From positions 310,001-374,000 of the forward strand of contig NZ_JADLQQ010000006.1 of NCBI RefSeq assembly GCF_015477765.1: 64,000 nucleotides of DNA. Reading direction: 5' to 3'. The DNA comes from Nocardia transvalensis (lineage in GTDB: Bacteria; Actinomycetota; Actinomycetes; Mycobacteriales; Mycobacteriaceae). The notes beneath the pieces are model-generated. The model searched no databases. It worked only from the letters and a program-made list of their open reading frames with translations, and was not told where the DNA came from. Of the stretch, positions 61,093 to 64,000 are shown piece by piece (within the stretch, counting starts at the first letter, position 1; each line of letters opens with the position of its first letter). The translations under genes were made by a program, and so were the position numbers.

Positions 61093-61986
61093 ATGCCCGA
61101 TCCCCGTCACACAGAATCCCCATTCGAATTCCTGCGCTACGAGGAACGCGGGCCGGTTGCGCGAATCACCTTGAACCGTCCGGAAGTTCGCAATGCGCTC
61201 TCGATCGCGTTGAGCGCGGAGCTGGCCGAGGCGATCGCGCTGGTGCAGGAATCGACAGCGGTCAAGGTGCTGGTGATCTCCGGAGCAGGTGAAACCTTCT
61301 GTGCGGGAGACGATCTCGTGGAATTCGCGGCCGGGCTCGACGCCGGTACGGATCTCAACGAGGTGCTGCGTACGGTCCGGCGCTATCAGGCGACGGCCAA
61401 TGCGCTGGAGGAATTGGACAAGATCACCATCGCCGCCGTCGACGGTTATGCGGTGGGTGGCGGGCTGGAGATCACGATGGCCTGCGATTTCGTGGTCGCC
61501 ACCGAGCGGGCCCGCTGGGGGATGCCGGAGATCGATGTCGGGATCACGCCCGGATGGGGCGGCACCACCCGGATGTCGCGACTGATCGGCAGGCGGCTGA
61601 CCAAAGAGGTGAACATGCTCGGTGCGCTGCACCCGGCCGCCCGCGCCCGCGAACTCGGGCTGTGGAACCGCGTCGTCGCCGACGATCGACTGACCGCCGA
61701 GGTGGATGCCCTGGTGGAGGTGCTGCTGTCGAAGAATCAGCAGATGCTGCGGCAGCTCAAATTCATCATCAATCGCGGGGTGGAAACCGACCTGTACAGC
61801 GCGCAGGGTTTCGAGGCCCTGTCGGTGGGGATCACCTCGGCCGTCAACGGCAACTGGCGAGCGGCCGACTCCGACGAAGGGGCGGGTCTGCGCAATTTCG
61901 CTGCCAAGGGCGAACTGTGGAATCGACGTCGCGGCCTGGCCAGAGATTTCTGGGTCGAGCGCGCATCTCCGCTGACGCCACACTGA
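61093..61986 (+). CDS. Enoyl-CoA hydratase/isomerase family protein
   Basis: A 297-residue crotonase-fold enzyme: RITLNRPEVRNALS, ISGAGETFCAGDDLVEFAAG (oxyanion-hole region), VDGYAVGGGLEITMACDFVV (second oxyanion Gly) and GMPEIDVGITPGWGGTTRM (Glu of the active site). It probably hydrates or isomerises a 2-enoyl-CoA. The C-terminal extension is longer than EchA. It is divergent from the HxlR gene and 58 bp upstream of a desaturase gene, so the two may share a lipid role. Confidence 0.88.
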   Translation: MPDPRHTESPFEFLRYEERGPVARITLNRPEVRNALSIALSAELAEAIALVQESTAVKVLVISGAGETFCAGDDLVEFAAGLDAGTDLNEVLRTVRRYQATANALEELDKITIAAVDGYAVGGGLEITMACDFVVATERARWGMPEIDVGITPGWGGTTRMSRLIGRRLTKEVNMLGALHPAARARELGLWNRVVADDRLTAEVDALVEVLLSKNQQMLRQLKFIINRGVETDLYSAQGFEALSVGITSAVNGNWRAADSDEGAGLRNFAAKGELWNRRRGLARDFWVERASPLTPH

Positions 61987-62044
61987 AAAACCCGCGCCGC
62001 CGATTCAGTGAGCCGTCAGAGCGAGTGTTGACCATTGCGCAACC

Positions 62045-63124
62045 ATGGCCGGGAATTACGAGCAACTGCTGGCGACGCCCGCGACAGATCCGGTCGCCGA
62101 GTCCGAGCGGTCGGCGGCGCTCGCGGCGGACGGAGCGGGTTTTCCCCAGCTGCGCAGCGACATTCGCGACGCCGGGCTGCTGGGTTCGCGTCGCGGGTAC
62201 TACCTCGCCAAGGTCGTCGCCACGATTGCGATGCTGGTGGCCTGCTGGACGGTGTTCGTCGTCGTCGGGTCCTCGTGGTGGCAACTGCCGGTGGCGCTGT
62301 GGCTGTCGTTCTGCTTCGTGCAGATCGGGCTGATGGGCCACGATATCGGTCACCACCAGGTCAGCCGGGATCGGCGGACCATCGATGTGCTCGGCTATCT
62401 GCACTGGAATCTGTTGCTGGGGGCCAGTTTCGACTGGTGGGTCAACCACCACAACCGCCATCACAGCAACCCCAATCACCTGCTCGCCGATCCGGATATC
62501 GTGCGCCGCAAGGCGATCTTCGCCGTCGAACAGGCGGGGCAGCCGATGAGTGCGGTGCGGCGGGTGATCGTCCGGTTCCAGGACAAGGTCTTCTTCCCCA
62601 TGGCGGCGTTGGAGTCGCTGGGACTGCGGGTATTGAGTATCAGCGCCATCGCGCGAGGTGCGGTGCGGCGCCCGTGGATCGAAGGCACGCTGCTGGGCAC
62701 GCATCTGGTGTGCTATTTCACCGCGGTGTTCTGGGTGCTGGAGCCGGGGAAAGCGTTGGCGTTCATCGGGATACACCACGTCGCGACCGGGCTGTACAGC
62801 GGTTCGATCTTTGCGCCCAATCACAAGGGCATGCCCGTGCGGTCGGACGGGGAGTCGCTGGACTGGATGACCAGGCAGGTGGTGACCGCTCGCAACATCC
62901 GCGGCAACCGGATCGTCGACTATGTGTACGGCGGTCTGAACTATCAGATCGAGCACCATCTGTTTCCGTCCATGCCGCAGCCGAATCTGCGCCGGGCGCG
63001 GCCGATTGTCATGACCCACTGCCGGACCGCGGGACTCGGCTATCACGAAACGTCGGTGGCGGCGGCCTATGCGGAGATCCTCCGGCATCTGCGGCGGGTC
63101 AGCCTGCAGGTCCGCGGCCGCTGA
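62045..63124 (+). CDS. Membrane fatty-acid desaturase
   Basis: A 359-residue integral membrane di-iron desaturase. The three His boxes are present: HDIGHH (99-104), HNRHH (136-140) and QIEHHLFP near residues 300-307. QIEHH is typical of front-end or acyl-lipid desaturases (in cytochrome-b5 fusion enzymes this box is QIEHH rather than HXXHH). Four hydrophobic segments. It introduces a double bond into an acyl chain; position is unknown. No electron-donor gene is adjacent. Confidence 0.9.
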   Translation: MAGNYEQLLATPATDPVAESERSAALAADGAGFPQLRSDIRDAGLLGSRRGYYLAKVVATIAMLVACWTVFVVVGSSWWQLPVALWLSFCFVQIGLMGHDIGHHQVSRDRRTIDVLGYLHWNLLLGASFDWWVNHHNRHHSNPNHLLADPDIVRRKAIFAVEQAGQPMSAVRRVIVRFQDKVFFPMAALESLGLRVLSISAIARGAVRRPWIEGTLLGTHLVCYFTAVFWVLEPGKALAFIGIHHVATGLYSGSIFAPNHKGMPVRSDGESLDWMTRQVVTARNIRGNRIVDYVYGGLNYQIEHHLFPSMPQPNLRRARPIVMTHCRTAGLGYHETSVAAAYAEILRHLRRVSLQVRGR

Positions 63125-63207
63125 CCCTGCTCACGGCACCTCCTCGCTGGCGCTCGTCGGCACCGTGCGCAAAGCGCGCTGTGTCCATGGTTCCCTCGCA
63201 AGCTCGC

Positions 63208-64000
63208 TCACACCAGTGCACGCGCCGCGCCGGATTCGTCGTCGAGACCGTAGCGGCTGTGCCAGCGGCGCAGTGGGCGCGGCGCCCACCAGTTCCAGGA
63301 ACCCAGCAGCCGCATGAACGCGGGTACCAGCAGGATGCGGATGAGGAAGGCATCCAGCAGCACCGTCACCGCGAGGCCTACGCCCAAGCCGCGCATGAAC
63401 GAAACCTGGGCTGTCGTAATGGAAACGAACACGATCGCCATGACGGTGGCCGCGGCGGTGACGATCCGCCCCGTGCGGGCCAGGCCGAGGGCGACGGCAC
63501 GCTGATTGTCGGCGGCCGTGCGGCCGGAGGCCAGCCACTCCTCGCGCATCCGGGACAGGACGAAGATTTCGTAATCCATCGACAGGCCATAGGCAATGCA
63601 CACCAGCAGCGGCGGCATGGTGGCATTGATGTGGCCGGTGGCCACGGTCCCCAGGCCGCCGAGGTGCCCGTCCTGGAAGATCCACACCATGGCGCCGAGG
63701 GCGGCGGTCAGGGACAGGAAGTTCATGATCAGGGCCTTCACCGGGAGCAGGACGCTGCCGGTGAGCAGGAACATGAGCACGCAGGTTGCCACGACGATGA
63801 GCGCGATGATCAATGGCACCCGATCGGTGATGCCGCGGACATTGTCCAGATCGCGTTGCGCCAGGCCGCCGACGAGGGTGTCGGCCGGTGCGGGCACGGA
63901 TTTCAGCTGCGTCAGTTGCTGTTTCGCCGCCTCGGAGTACGGATCGAGGGTGGTGCCGACGGTGAGGTAGGCGGCGTCACCCTGGCGGGCGGAGTCGGCG
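63208..64000 (-). CDS. MMPL-family RND transporter, C-terminal part (right-edge truncated)
   Basis: An open frame from the right edge to a stop at 63208 encodes about 264 residues: the C-terminal part of an MMPL/RND transporter. The pattern includes a periplasmic linker (DPYSEAAKQQLTQL), DRVPLIIALIVVATCVLMFL, the TM region SLTAALGAMVWIFQDGHLGG, GLSMDYEIFVLSRMREEW (the Asp-Tyr relay motif), and LLDAFLIRILLVPAFMRLLG. MMPL proteins export lipids in mycolata. The N-terminal part is outside the window. Confidence 0.9.
   Translation of the reverse strand, partial: ADSARQGDAAYLTVGTTLDPYSEAAKQQLTQLKSVPAPADTLVGGLAQRDLDNVRGITDRVPLIIALIVVATCVLMFLLTGSVLLPVKALIMNFLSLTAALGAMVWIFQDGHLGGLGTVATGHINATMPPLLVCIAYGLSMDYEIFVLSRMREEWLASGRTAADNQRAVALGLARTGRIVTAAATVMAIVFVSITTAQVSFMRGLGVGLAVTVLLDAFLIRILLVPAFMRLLGSWNWWAPRPLRRWHSRYGLDDESGAARALV

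Overview
The window is 64 kb of GC-rich chromosome from a mycolic-acid actinomycete, most likely Nocardia or a close relative. Three things suggest this. Start codons are often GTG and genes are packed in 4-bp ATGA/GTGA overlaps. A gene order known from Mycobacterium is preserved (prs-glmU, a TetR gene, mfd, mazG, an LpqU-like lipoprotein gene, eno, a DivIC-like gene, DUF501, ppx). Many TetR-type and HxlR-type regulators sit beside single operons.

Layout. 1-5.0 kb: a DUF445 membrane protein (cut by the left edge), an Abi-alpha-like protein, an NTF2-like protein, release factor 3 and a coupled TetR regulator. 5.2-9.3 kb: a dicarboxylate/amino-acid symporter, an acyltransferase under a double palindromic operator, rplY and pth. 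This block is framed by two inverted copies of a ~125 bp leader repeat that carries the RBS and GTG start of each gene outside it. 9.3-17.8 kb: an ADP-ribosylglycohydrolase, an SDR, the ergothioneine operon egtABCD with a divergent EgtE-like aminotransferase, and a DUF2461 protein. 17.9-27.2 kb: prs, glmU, tRNA-Gln, two TetR genes (one like gamma-butyrolactone receptors), mfd and mazG.

27.2-48.3 kb is a lineage-specific stretch between mazG and the LpqU-like gene. It holds a LysE-type exporter, a two-gene flavoenzyme operon with a divergent TetR, small enzymes, an iron-box flavodoxin, a Stealth phosphotransferase, a cyclic-nucleotide phosphodiesterase and then the most interesting locus (37.2-48.3 kb). 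There a five-gene operon (VioC/AsnO-like dioxygenase, SbnB-like dehydrogenase, PLP decarboxylase, SbnA-like synthase, MATE exporter) diverges from a four-gene peptide/nickel/opine-type ABC importer operon. The intergenic region has one iron-box-like (IdeR/DmdR) sequence per direction. There is no NRPS and no siderophore synthetase. I read it as a candidate iron-repressed, diaminopropionate-derived small metallophore system with its own export and import.

48.4-53.3 kb returns to conserved housekeeping genes (LpqU-like lipoprotein, eno, DivIC-like, DUF501, ppx). 53.4-64 kb holds a POT peptide transporter, a tRNA with anticodon TAA and a short variable loop, small secreted proteins, HxlR and MerR regulators with their targets, a DUF397 protein, a cysteine-free HesB-like protein, an enoyl-CoA hydratase, a fatty-acid desaturase and the C-terminal part of an MMPL transporter cut by the right edge. 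No prophage, insertion sequence or CRISPR array was seen. Several gene ends carry strong hairpins followed by short tandem arrays built around AATGA.
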